Positions 8,578 through 16,288 of a stretch of 20,440 nt of DNA are shown here, piece after piece. The stretch comes from JAWOJF01 sp046481785 (lineage in GTDB: Bacteria > Bacteroidota > Ignavibacteria > Ignavibacteriales > Ignavibacteriaceae), in contig JAWOJF010000192.1 in NCBI GenBank assembly GCA_046481785.1, forward strand, positions 1 through 20,440, written 5' to 3'. How positions within the stretch are numbered: position 1 is the stretch's first letter; every line of letters starts with the position of its first letter. A program made the position numbers and the translations under genes. The notes beneath the pieces are model-generated. The model was not told where the DNA came from. It did no database searches and saw only the letters and a program-made list of their open reading frames with translations.

Positions 8578-9372
8578 ATGAATAAAATTATTAGAAATTT
8601 AGTAATAGTAATTTCAGTATTAAGCATCAGCATTATTGCGGCGGACAAAAAAATTGAAATTGGAATTGATGAACAGCTTGGAAAAAAGATTCCGCTTAAT
8701 CTTACATTTAAAGACGAATATGGAAAAGATGTTGTATTAAAAGATGTTTTTACAAAACCAACAGCATTGGCATTTGTGTATTATGAATGTCCGGGTATCT
8801 GCAGCCCCCTTATGACTGCGATAGCCAATGTTGCGGAAAAAACTGATCTTGTTCCGTCGAAAGACTTTAATATAGTTACAGTAAGCATGGATCATACAGA
8901 AAAACCGGAGCTTGCTGCAGATAAAAAAAGAAATTACATGAAGATGATAGAGAAAGATTTTCCTGAATCTGCGTGGAGATTTTTAACGGGTGATAGTGTA
9001 ACTATTAAAACGCTTACCGATGCTGCCGGTTTTTATTTTAAAAAAGAAGGGGATGAATATATCCATTCGGGTGCCCTGATATTTGTTAACACTGATGGAA
9101 AGATATCCCGTTATCTTTTCCCCGGATACAGAGACCGAGGCGGATATAATATTCTTCCGTTTGATTTTAAAATGGCAGTAACTGAAACCTCAAAAGGAAA
9201 TGTAGTTCCAACAATATCAAACATGCTTCAGTTCTGTTTCAGTTATGATCCTGAAGGAAGAACATACGTTCTTAATTTAACAAGAATTTTCGGCGCAGGA
9301 ATGCTGGTTCTTGTCGCAGTATTTATAGTTTATCTTAGGGTAAAGCCTAAGAAGGATAGGAAGACGAGGTAG
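8578..9372 (+). CDS. sco: SCO1/SenC-family copper chaperone / thiol oxidoreductase
   Basis: A 264-residue protein of the SCO1/SenC/PrrC family, which delivers copper to, or reduces, the CuA site of cytochrome c oxidase. An N-terminal signal or anchor (about 5-21) precedes a thioredoxin-fold domain. The copper-binding motif is C71-P-G-I-C75, with H163 in YIHSGA as the third ligand. The motif is followed by Ser where many SCO proteins have Pro. A further Cys lies at 220, and a second hydrophobic helix spans about 237-254, before a basic tail. The family core normally ends before this point, so the C-terminal anchor gives an extended form. GAGG at 8569-8572 supports the ATG. Five nt separate it from coxA, consistent with a CuA assembly role. 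Confidence 0.93.
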   Translation: MNKIIRNLVIVISVLSISIIAADKKIEIGIDEQLGKKIPLNLTFKDEYGKDVVLKDVFTKPTALAFVYYECPGICSPLMTAIANVAEKTDLVPSKDFNIVTVSMDHTEKPELAADKKRNYMKMIEKDFPESAWRFLTGDSVTIKTLTDAAGFYFKKEGDEYIHSGALIFVNTDGKISRYLFPGYRDRGGYNILPFDFKMAVTETSKGNVVPTISNMLQFCFSYDPEGRTYVLNLTRIFGAGMLVLVAVFIVYLRVKPKKDRKTR

Positions 9373-9377
9373 TTTTT

Positions 9378-11042
9378 ATGTCAACAGGTTCATACGCAGC
9401 ACAACCTAATGGTAACGAACCAAGTTACCTTGAATACAAAGGAAAAGGAACAGGATTAAAGTCCTGGATATTTTCTACTGATCATAAAAGAATAGGGATT
9501 TTATACCTTGTTTCATTAATCAGTTTCTTTGCTGTTGGAGTAGTGTTCGGATTTCTGATAAGGCTTGAACTCATAGCCCCGGGCAGAACAATTGTTGATC
9601 CACAGACCTATAATTCATTTTTTACGCTTCACGGCGTTATTATGATATTCCTTTTTGTAATACCCGGGTTACCGGCGGCATTTGGTAATTTCTTTTTGCC
9701 CATTATGCTTGGCGCAAAGGATGTTTCTTTCCCCCGGTTAAACCTCTTGTCATGGTGGCTTTATATAATCGGCGGTTTAATGGCTGTCCTGTCTATTCTT
9801 TTGCCGGGCGGGCCTGCTGATACAGGATGGACCTTCTATATACCTTATAGCGTAAGAACAAATACGAATGTTATTTTTACAGTTTTTGCTGCTTTTATTC
9901 TCGGTTTCTCATCAATACTAACCGGGTTAAATTTTATAACTACTGTACACCGGTTAAGAGCCCCCGGAATGGGCTGGTTTAAAATGCCCCTGTTTAGCTG
10001 GTCATTATATGCAACAGCATGGATACAGGTGCTCGCTACGCCGATTATAGGTATTACCTTAGTATTAATAGCAATTGAGAGGGCTTTTGGCGTTGGTTTG
10101 TTTGATCCTGCATTAGGCGGGGATCCTGTTCTTTATCAGCATTTATTCTGGATATATTCACACCCGGCAGTGTATATAATGATTTTACCTGCAATGGGAT
10201 TAATATCTGAAGTGCTTCCAACATTTGCAAACAGAACAATTTTTGGGTATAAATTTATAGCGTTTTCAAGTATCGGTATCGCTTTATTCGGTTCATTGGT
10301 GTGGGCACATCATATGTTTACTGCCGGAATGAGCGATACAGGACAGTTTGTATTTTCATTGTTAACATTTATAGTTGCAATACCCTCGGCAATAAAAGTA
10401 TTTAACTGGGTAGCCACACTTTATAAAGGCTCTATTGATCTTCAGCCGCCTATGTATTATGCATTAGCATTTATTTTTCTTTTCTGTATTGGCGGATTTA
10501 CAGGATTAATTCAGGGTGCTCTGTCTGTTAATATGCAGATTCATGATACTTCATTTATAGTTGGGCATTTCCATTATATTGTTTTCGGCGGAACAGGGTT
10601 TGGTATTTTTGCCGCCCTTCATTACTGGCTTCCCAAAATGTTTGCCCGTATGTATAATATAAAAACAGCCAAAGTAGGTTTCTGGTTTACATTTATTGGT
10701 TTTAATGTTCTTTATTTTCCAATGCTGGTAATGGGATGGCTTGGAATGCCGAGAAGATATTATGATTATCTTCCTGAATTCTGGCCTTATCACCTGGTTT
10801 CAACTATAGGTTCCTGGATCATGATAACAGGTTTAATTATTATGTTTGCCAATTTGATTAAATCTTTAAGAAGCGGTAAAAAAATTACCGAGCGGAATAT
10901 CTGGGGTGGTAATACACTTGAATGGACCGTTGAAACTCCGCCTACTCTTGAGAATTTTGCTGAGGTGCCTACTATAACCGAAGGCCCTTATGAGTACAAA
11001 CAAAATGATGATGCTGAACTTGAACAACAGGAGGTTAAGTGA
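9378..11042 (+). CDS. coxA: Cytochrome c oxidase subunit I (A2-type haem-copper oxidase)
   Basis: A 554-residue catalytic subunit of a haem-copper oxygen reductase with about 12 helices. It reduces O2 to water and pumps protons. Likely ligands are H85 and H399 for the low-spin haem, H397 for the active-site haem, and H262, H311 and H312 for CuB. Y266 is positioned for the His-Tyr cross-link in SHPAVY. The segment WIYSHPAVY carries a Tyr-Ser pair in place of the Glu of GHPEVY, which marks the A2 subfamily. D115 (LGAKD) is the D-channel entry and K340 (AIPSAIK) the K-channel lysine; the usual T of VPTGIK is Ser here. GAGG at 9366-9369 supports the ATG. The stop overlaps coxC by 4 nt. Confidence 0.98.
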   Translation: MSTGSYAAQPNGNEPSYLEYKGKGTGLKSWIFSTDHKRIGILYLVSLISFFAVGVVFGFLIRLELIAPGRTIVDPQTYNSFFTLHGVIMIFLFVIPGLPAAFGNFFLPIMLGAKDVSFPRLNLLSWWLYIIGGLMAVLSILLPGGPADTGWTFYIPYSVRTNTNVIFTVFAAFILGFSSILTGLNFITTVHRLRAPGMGWFKMPLFSWSLYATAWIQVLATPIIGITLVLIAIERAFGVGLFDPALGGDPVLYQHLFWIYSHPAVYIMILPAMGLISEVLPTFANRTIFGYKFIAFSSIGIALFGSLVWAHHMFTAGMSDTGQFVFSLLTFIVAIPSAIKVFNWVATLYKGSIDLQPPMYYALAFIFLFCIGGFTGLIQGALSVNMQIHDTSFIVGHFHYIVFGGTGFGIFAALHYWLPKMFARMYNIKTAKVGFWFTFIGFNVLYFPMLVMGWLGMPRRYYDYLPEFWPYHLVSTIGSWIMITGLIIMFANLIKSLRSGKKITERNIWGGNTLEWTVETPPTLENFAEVPTITEGPYEYKQNDDAELEQQEVK

Positions 11043-11686
11043 GCGTACTTGCGAATGACACTCAGGCGGTCAAGACGAGCCACGGGCCTGCACATGTCCA
11101 TAGAGATGACATTGGTGCACGGATGGGAATGTGGCTTTTCCTGTTCACTGAATTAATTTTATTTGGAGGTATGTTTTTCCTCTATGCTGTGTACCGCTTT
11201 ATGAACCAGGAAGATTTTCATATTGCCGCAAAGGAATTAAATACTTTAATAGGAACATTTAACACTGCAATTCTGCTTACAAGCAGTTTAACTATGGCTT
11301 TATCAATAACTGCTATTCAGAAGAAGAACAGGAATCTTTCTATTTTCTTCCAGTTGCTAACCATTCTGCTTGCTATGGGATTTATGGTTAATAAATATTT
11401 TGAGTGGACAGCAAAGTTTCATCATGGCATTTATCCTGGTTCTGAAGAGTTGTTATCCGGCTCTTCCGGCCAGATTTTGTTTTTCGGTTTATATTATGTA
11501 ATGACAGGCCTTCACGGGCTTCACGTTGTTATTGGTATGGTACTTATCGGGGTAATGACAAGGTTTACAGCCAGAGGAATTATCAATTCGGAAAGTTATG
11601 TAAAGTTAGAGGCCGCCGGTTTATACTGGCACCTTGTAGATATTATCTGGATTTTCCTTTTCCCATTATTCTATCTTATAACCTGA
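11039..11686 (+). CDS. coxC: Cytochrome c oxidase subunit III
   Basis: A 215-residue membrane protein of the cytochrome c oxidase subunit III family, bacterial five-helix form. It has no redox centre and stabilises subunit I. Typical stretches are GARMGMWLFLFTELILFGGMF near the N-terminus, the helix GLHGLHVVIGMVL, and the terminal WHLVDIIWIFLFPLFYL. The N-terminus before the first helix is His-rich (HGPAHVH). The start is a GTG overlapping the coxA stop by 4 nt (GTGA), with AGGAGG at 11029-11034; this is a clear case for translational coupling. coxD follows after 10 nt. Confidence 0.96.
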   Translation: MSVLANDTQAVKTSHGPAHVHRDDIGARMGMWLFLFTELILFGGMFFLYAVYRFMNQEDFHIAAKELNTLIGTFNTAILLTSSLTMALSITAIQKKNRNLSIFFQLLTILLAMGFMVNKYFEWTAKFHHGIYPGSEELLSGSSGQILFFGLYYVMTGLHGLHVVIGMVLIGVMTRFTARGIINSESYVKLEAAGLYWHLVDIIWIFLFPLFYLIT

Positions 11687-11696
11687 GGAATTGAAT

Positions 11697-11993
11697 ATGA
11701 GCAAACACAGTGAAGATGTTCAGCATTCACATAGTTACAGCATATACATATTAGTATGGCTTGCTTTAATGATTTTAACAGGTGTAACTGTTGCGGTAGC
11801 TGGTATAAATTTTGGCTCTTTAACTGTTGCTACTGCTCTTGTTATTGCTTCAGTTAAAACTTTTTTAGTACTTTCAATTTTTATGCATTTAAGAATAGAA
11901 CAAAAAGTTTTCAGGGTTTTTGTTTTTGTAGCTTTTCTTTTCTTCCTGATCTCTATTGTTCTGTTATTTTCAGATTATTCTTTTTTAGGATAA
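11697..11993 (+). CDS. coxD: Cytochrome c oxidase subunit IV (prokaryotic COX4 type)
   Basis: A 98-residue three-helix protein of the prokaryotic cytochrome oxidase subunit IV family, a small structural subunit. The diagnostic stretch is ASVKTFLVLSIFMHLRIEQK after the second helix, preceded by a His-rich soluble N-terminus (KHSEDVQHSHSY). The ATG at 11697 is preferred to the TTG at 11691, because GAGG at 11685-11688 is 8 nt from the ATG but only 2 nt from the TTG. It sits 4 nt upstream of coxB and 10 nt after coxC. Confidence 0.92.
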   Translation: MSKHSEDVQHSHSYSIYILVWLALMILTGVTVAVAGINFGSLTVATALVIASVKTFLVLSIFMHLRIEQKVFRVFVFVAFLFFLISIVLLFSDYSFLG

Positions 11994-11997
11994 AATT

Positions 11998-12693
11998 ATG
12001 TCAGGATCATCAAATTTCGTTGAATCGGTTGATACAGCTTTTCTGTTTATAGTAGGTATATCTGTAGCTCTGCTGGTAATTATTACTTTTTTAATGATTT
12101 ATTTTGTTATAAAGTACAGCAGGAAAAGAAATCCTAAAGCTGTAAATATACATGGTAATATCCCTCTTGAAATAACATGGACGGTAATACCGACAATACT
12201 GGTGCTTGTAATGTTCTGGTTTGGGTGGGTAGGATATAAGCAAATGTCTGATATACCTGAAGATGCTTATACTATTGAGGTTACCGCACAGATGTGGCAA
12301 TGGAAATTTTATTACAATAACGGTGCACAAACAGATACCTTATATGTTCCGTTAAAAAAACCGGTTGTCTTAAATTTAAAATCGCTTGATGTTAGCCATG
12401 CTTTTTTTGTCCCTGCATTCAGAATTAAAAAGGATGTTTATGCAAGCAGGGAAACTAAAGTCTGGTTTCAGGCTGAAGAAACTGGTTCTTTTGATATTGC
12501 CTGTGCAGAATACTGCGGTCTGAGGCATTCGTATATGTATACAAGGCTTGTAGTATTGCCTGAAAATGATTTTGATGAGTGGTTTAAGAGTGTTGAACCT
12601 AAGGATACAGCTAATACACAATCAGCTTCTCTGCAGACTATGCAGCAGGATACCGTTGCATCGGCTCAGGATACAACTAATACTAATCAATAA
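11998..12693 (+). CDS. coxB: Cytochrome c oxidase subunit II (CuA), without cytochrome c domain
   Basis: A 231-residue subunit II that accepts electrons from cytochrome c at the binuclear CuA centre. Two helices (about 14-38 and 60-80) anchor a cupredoxin domain. CuA ligands are visible: H134 in DVSHAFFVP, then C169, E171 (backbone), C173, H177 and M180 in CAEYCGLRHSYM. The aromatic entry patch MWQWKF (99-104) is present. Past residue 200 there is only a low-complexity T/Q/D/A tail, so this is an aa3-type rather than a caa3-type subunit II. AGGA at 11987-11990 supports the ATG. Placement after coxD, rather than before coxA, differs from the common coxBAC order. Confidence 0.96.
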   Translation: MSGSSNFVESVDTAFLFIVGISVALLVIITFLMIYFVIKYSRKRNPKAVNIHGNIPLEITWTVIPTILVLVMFWFGWVGYKQMSDIPEDAYTIEVTAQMWQWKFYYNNGAQTDTLYVPLKKPVVLNLKSLDVSHAFFVPAFRIKKDVYASRETKVWFQAEETGSFDIACAEYCGLRHSYMYTRLVVLPENDFDEWFKSVEPKDTANTQSASLQTMQQDTVASAQDTTNTNQ

Positions 12694-12714
12694 TTATTTT
12701 TGAGATTTTGACAT

Positions 12715-13587
12715 TTGAATTTTGAGTTTTTAAAAATATTAGCCGAATTAACCAAGATACGAATAACATCATTTGTAATGTTTACTACCGTATTCGGGTA
12801 TATTTCTGCGGCAGGTGAAATTAACGCCGGTATAATACTCCCTTCACTCGGAATACTTCTGCTTGCATGCGGATCGGCAGTAATTAATCATTACCAGGAG
12901 AGAGATACCGATGCTTTAATGGCAAGGACTAAAAACCGTCCGATTCCATCAGGAAAGATAACACCTTTAAATGCTTTGATTATCGCATTAGTCCTCTTAC
13001 TGCTTGGCTCAGCAGTTCTTTTTTTAAGTGCAGGACTATTGGCGCTTGGTTTAGCCCTGCTTAACCTTATATGGTATAATGGAATTTATACACCTTTAAA
13101 AAAGAGAAATGCTCTGGCAATAATCCCCGGCTCACTGGTGGGCGCAATACCTCCTGCAGTAGGATGGGTTGCAGCCGGGGGTAATATTTTAGATCCGCAG
13201 ATTTTAATTTTGTCATTCTTCTTCTTTATCTGGCAGATACCACACTTCTGGCTGCTTCTGCTTGTGCTGGGGAAAGATTATGAGCAGGCTGGTTTCCCTA
13301 CGTTAACACAAATTTTTAACCCGGACCAACTGGCAAGAATTACTTTTATGTGGATTATTGCCACAATAGTAACCGGCCTGATTATCCCCTTATTCGGTTT
13401 AGTAAAGTCACCAATAATAATAATAGGACTTTTGATTTCAGGTGCATGGCTGGCATATAACTCTGTCAGGTTACTAAGATCAGTTAAAGAAAAAGTATAT
13501 TTCAGATTTGCATTCAGGGAAATAAATATCTTTGCAATTCTTGTGGTAATACTGCTTTCTATTGATAAGCTTGTAATAACTTTATAA
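12715..13587 (+). CDS. ctaB: Protohaem IX farnesyltransferase (haem O synthase)
   Basis: A 290-residue UbiA-family prenyltransferase that converts haem B to haem O, the first step towards haem A for the oxidase. The first Asp-rich motif is NHYQERDTD (58-66), followed by RTKNRP (71-76). YTPLKKR (125-131), GAIPPAVGW (143-151) and WQIPHFW with KDY (174-190) are all typical of CtaB. About eight or nine helices are present. The start appears to be a TTG at 12715. An in-frame TGA at 12709 limits extension, and the first ATG at 12778 (residue 22) would remove most of the first helix. No Shine-Dalgarno is visible. No haem A synthase (CtaA) gene is in the window. Confidence 0.94.
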   Translation: MNFEFLKILAELTKIRITSFVMFTTVFGYISAAGEINAGIILPSLGILLLACGSAVINHYQERDTDALMARTKNRPIPSGKITPLNALIIALVLLLLGSAVLFLSAGLLALGLALLNLIWYNGIYTPLKKRNALAIIPGSLVGAIPPAVGWVAAGGNILDPQILILSFFFFIWQIPHFWLLLLVLGKDYEQAGFPTLTQIFNPDQLARITFMWIIATIVTGLIIPLFGLVKSPIIIIGLLISGAWLAYNSVRLLRSVKEKVYFRFAFREINIFAILVVILLSIDKLVITL

Positions 13588-13608
13588 AATTTTAAGTGAG
13601 AACATCAA

Positions 13609-14943
13609 ATGGAGTTTCTTGATAAACTGGTACTTCCTCAATCATCGGAACATATTCAGCTTCTGCATTATATGCTTATGCTCATTTTCTTCCTGTTTGT
13701 TCCTTTTATTAGTGTTGTTTTCGGAGGAGCTGTACTGTCTTTTTATTACAAAACCAGGGGCATAAATGAAAGCAATCCTGTTTTTATCCGTTTCTCAAAA
13801 GATTTAATAGAGTCATTAACTATCAATAAAAGTATAGGAATAATTATCGGTATTGTTCCTGTGCTTACCGCAGTATTAATATTTGCGCAGCTTCTTCATA
13901 CAACCGGTTCTGCAACTGTAGGCTTTTTAATTGCTGCATTTGTCCTGAACAGCATTGGTATAATCTTTATTTATACCTACAGGTATTCATATTCTATTCA
14001 TGAAGTTTTTGAGGTGCTTAAGGATTATAATCCTAATGAAGATATACATAATGAAATTAAAATGTACCGTGAACATACGGCAAGACTAAGAAACAAGTCG
14101 GTTATATACGGATTGGTATTTTTATTTTTAGGTTTATGGTTATTTGTATCAGGTGTTACTATAGCATCATACCCGGATAAATGGATAACAGAAAATATAT
14201 TTTATTCCTTGTTTTCATGGATTGTACTCTCCAGGTTCATTCACTTTTTAGCGGCTGCTTTTGCTATTACCGGCGCTGCCATTCTGTTTGCTTTCTTTTA
14301 TTGGGAAGGGGGCAGGCAGAACATTGATGAATTATATAAAGATTTTGTTAAAACAGCAGCATTAAGAATAACATTTATAGCCGCATTGTTCCAGCCGTTA
14401 TTTTTACTTATTAATATTATTGCACTTCCTGAAACAGCCTTATCCGGAGCAGTATTTGGATTTGCAGCAATTGCTTTATTCCTTTTATTTATCGCTTATC
14501 ATTTCCTCTACGCTATGATAAGAGAAGCCACAATCCGGTTCAGCGGACATGTATTTTTTGCACTTCTTTTTGCTTTAATGGCAGTAATTATTCAGGACCA
14601 GCTTGCAATGAGCAACGCTACCCGGCCTCAATCCGCTGTTCTGGCTGCGGACTTTGAAAAATATGTAACTGAACTAAGAGGTGAAGGGACAGAGATAGAA
14701 GTAAGCGGTGAGGATATATTCCAGACAAGGTGCTCAAGCTGCCACAGGTTTGATACCAAGCTTGTAGGGCCTTCTTATAATGAAACCTTACAGAAGTATG
14801 AAGGTAAGATGAATGATCTTGTTGGATTCATATTGAATCCCGGTAAGATTGACCCTGCATACCCTCCAATGCCTAATCCCGGCTTAAAGCCAAATGAAGC
14901 AAGAGCAGTTGCAGAGTATATAATGGAAACATATAAGAAATAA
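13609..14943 (+). CDS. Polytopic membrane protein with C-terminal cytochrome c domain
   Basis: A 444-residue protein that I cannot assign to a named family. About eight hydrophobic helices span residues 17-334. They are followed by a class I cytochrome c domain (about 365-444) with haem site CSSCH (375-379) and likely axial M421 in YPPMPNPG. Histidines lie in or near helices: H20, H97, H212, H298 and H314. They could bind b haems. The stretch RFIHFLAAAFAITGAAIL (209-226) recalls helices of cytochrome bd subunit I, but this is weak resemblance only. The gene starts 21 nt after ctaB and is the last of the block. A role as a quinol- or cytochrome-linked redox protein is inference; a tethered cytochrome feeding the oxidase is an alternative. 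The cytochrome c domain itself is certain. Confidence 0.85.
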   Translation: MEFLDKLVLPQSSEHIQLLHYMLMLIFFLFVPFISVVFGGAVLSFYYKTRGINESNPVFIRFSKDLIESLTINKSIGIIIGIVPVLTAVLIFAQLLHTTGSATVGFLIAAFVLNSIGIIFIYTYRYSYSIHEVFEVLKDYNPNEDIHNEIKMYREHTARLRNKSVIYGLVFLFLGLWLFVSGVTIASYPDKWITENIFYSLFSWIVLSRFIHFLAAAFAITGAAILFAFFYWEGGRQNIDELYKDFVKTAALRITFIAALFQPLFLLINIIALPETALSGAVFGFAAIALFLLFIAYHFLYAMIREATIRFSGHVFFALLFALMAVIIQDQLAMSNATRPQSAVLAADFEKYVTELRGEGTEIEVSGEDIFQTRCSSCHRFDTKLVGPSYNETLQKYEGKMNDLVGFILNPGKIDPAYPPMPNPGLKPNEARAVAEYIMETYKK

Positions 14944-15003
14944 AAAAGCCCATACCAAACCCCTTCTTAAGAATCTGTTCCAGAAGTCAAAAAGTTACAA
15001 TTA

Positions 15004-15048
15004 ATCCCCGCCTAGCGAAGGCGGGGATATCCCGATTTTAATCGGGAT
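15004..15048. repeat. Tandem perfect hairpins, possible dispersed palindromic element / terminator
   Basis: Two adjacent perfect inverted repeats lie between convergent genes. The first is ATCCCCGCCT (15004-15013) with AGGCGGGGAT (15019-15028) around a 5-nt loop. The second is ATCCCGATT (15029-15037) with AATCGGGAT (15040-15048) around TT. A further CGGGG at 15049-15053 can compete for the CCCCG of the first hairpin. The local base composition is far more GC-rich than the surroundings. The form resembles REP-like palindromic units; a bidirectional terminator role is possible, although no long T-run follows. Confidence 0.7.
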
Positions 15049-15070
15049 CGGGGTGGTTGACTGTTTCGTA

Positions 15071-16264
15071 CTACCCTAGTATTGCTATCAATTCTCTTTG
15101 TCTTTCAACGCCGGTTGCAATTACTTTACCATCAGGAGTAACATAAACGTCAATTTCACTTCTTACACCAAAATCACCCGGCAGATATATTCCCGGCTCT
15201 ATAGAAAATGAAGTGGAGGGGAGTATAAGGCGTTCATCTTTTGTTTCAAAATTATCCATATGAGCCCCGCTGCCATGCAGGTCGTTGGTAATTGAGTGCC
15301 CCGTCCGGTGTATAAAGTATTCTCCGTATCCTGCATCTGAAATTACTTTTCTTGCAGCATCATCAACCTCAAACCCGCGGACCTCTTTACCAGCTTTATA
15401 TCTTTCTTCAACAAGGCTGAAAGCTTTATCCCTTGCTTCAGCTACTATATTAAAAATCTTTACATACTTTTCGGGGATGGTATCACCCATATAGCCGTTC
15501 CAGGTAATATCGGCCCAGACACCACTTTCTTTATTCACCTTTGCCCAAAGATCGATAAGTACAAAATCACCTTTTTTAACCGGCTTATTAATTTCAGGAG
15601 TAGGTGCATAATGAGGGTTTGCACTATTTTCATTCACCCCTACAATAGGCGGATGATCGGTAAAATATTTTCTTTCAGCAAATTCATTCATTATAAACTG
15701 CTGAACATCATATTCTGTTATAGCTTCATTTGCCTCAGTTTTAAGTTTTATAAACTTGTATGCTTTTTTTACAATATCAGTTAAAGCATTTGCAACAGGT
15801 ATGTTTTCTTCATACTGTTCTTTTGACCATACGGCGGCAAACATTGATATTAAATCCGCACTGCTTTTAATTTCAACCCCGTATGATTTTATCTGCTCAA
15901 CAGTTCCTGCATCTACTTTAGATACATAAGGGATAGCATTAAGCGGAGAGTACTCCATTGCTATAGTTTTAACATTTTTAAGAGCAGTCTCCAGGTTTTT
16001 TGAAAGAAGAGCATGGCTGGAATAAACAAGTTTTGTACCTGGCAGATGATCAAGATGCCCTGCTTCAATACCCATAACTATTTTAACGGGCACTCCCTTT
16101 GCAGGTACCAGGTAAAAAAATCTTCTGGTAAGATGACTTTCCTTTGGGATATCCAGTATAGTAAGAGCCAGGTCATTACTCCCTCTGAAATCATAAAAAA
16201 GCCAGGCATCAAAGCCCATCGTTCCTACAATTTTTTGAATTTTTTCAAGATTAAAATTTGGCAT
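15071..16264 (-). CDS. M24-family metallopeptidase (Xaa-Pro dipeptidase/aminopeptidase-like)
   Basis: A 397-residue pita-bread-fold metallopeptidase. An N-terminal creatinase-like domain (about 1-150) is followed by the catalytic domain (about 155-397). The five metal ligands of the family can be placed: D238 (LIDLW), D252 (WADITW), H323 (RTGHS), E356 (SIEPGIY) and E370 (RSEIDVYV). H218 in NPHYAPT is the usual additional His. There is no signal peptide, so it is probably cytoplasmic, cleaving Xaa-Pro or similar dipeptide bonds; the exact substrate cannot be read from sequence. GAGG on the minus strand (complement of 16270-16273) is 5 nt from the ATG. It lies 24 nt after the histidine kinase, which suggests co-transcription, although no functional link is obvious. 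Confidence 0.92.
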   Translation of the reverse strand: MPNFNLEKIQKIVGTMGFDAWLFYDFRGSNDLALTILDIPKESHLTRRFFYLVPAKGVPVKIVMGIEAGHLDHLPGTKLVYSSHALLSKNLETALKNVKTIAMEYSPLNAIPYVSKVDAGTVEQIKSYGVEIKSSADLISMFAAVWSKEQYEENIPVANALTDIVKKAYKFIKLKTEANEAITEYDVQQFIMNEFAERKYFTDHPPIVGVNENSANPHYAPTPEINKPVKKGDFVLIDLWAKVNKESGVWADITWNGYMGDTIPEKYVKIFNIVAEARDKAFSLVEERYKAGKEVRGFEVDDAARKVISDAGYGEYFIHRTGHSITNDLHGSGAHMDNFETKDERLILPSTSFSIEPGIYLPGDFGVRSEIDVYVTPDGKVIATGVERQRELIAILG

Positions 16265-16288
16265 ATTATCCTCGCTGTATTTTTATCA

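Noticed and set aside
14944..15003. Classical intrinsic terminator directly after the membrane cytochrome gene
   Set aside because: No stem followed by a T-run is visible here; only the hairpins at 15004-15048 qualify as structure.
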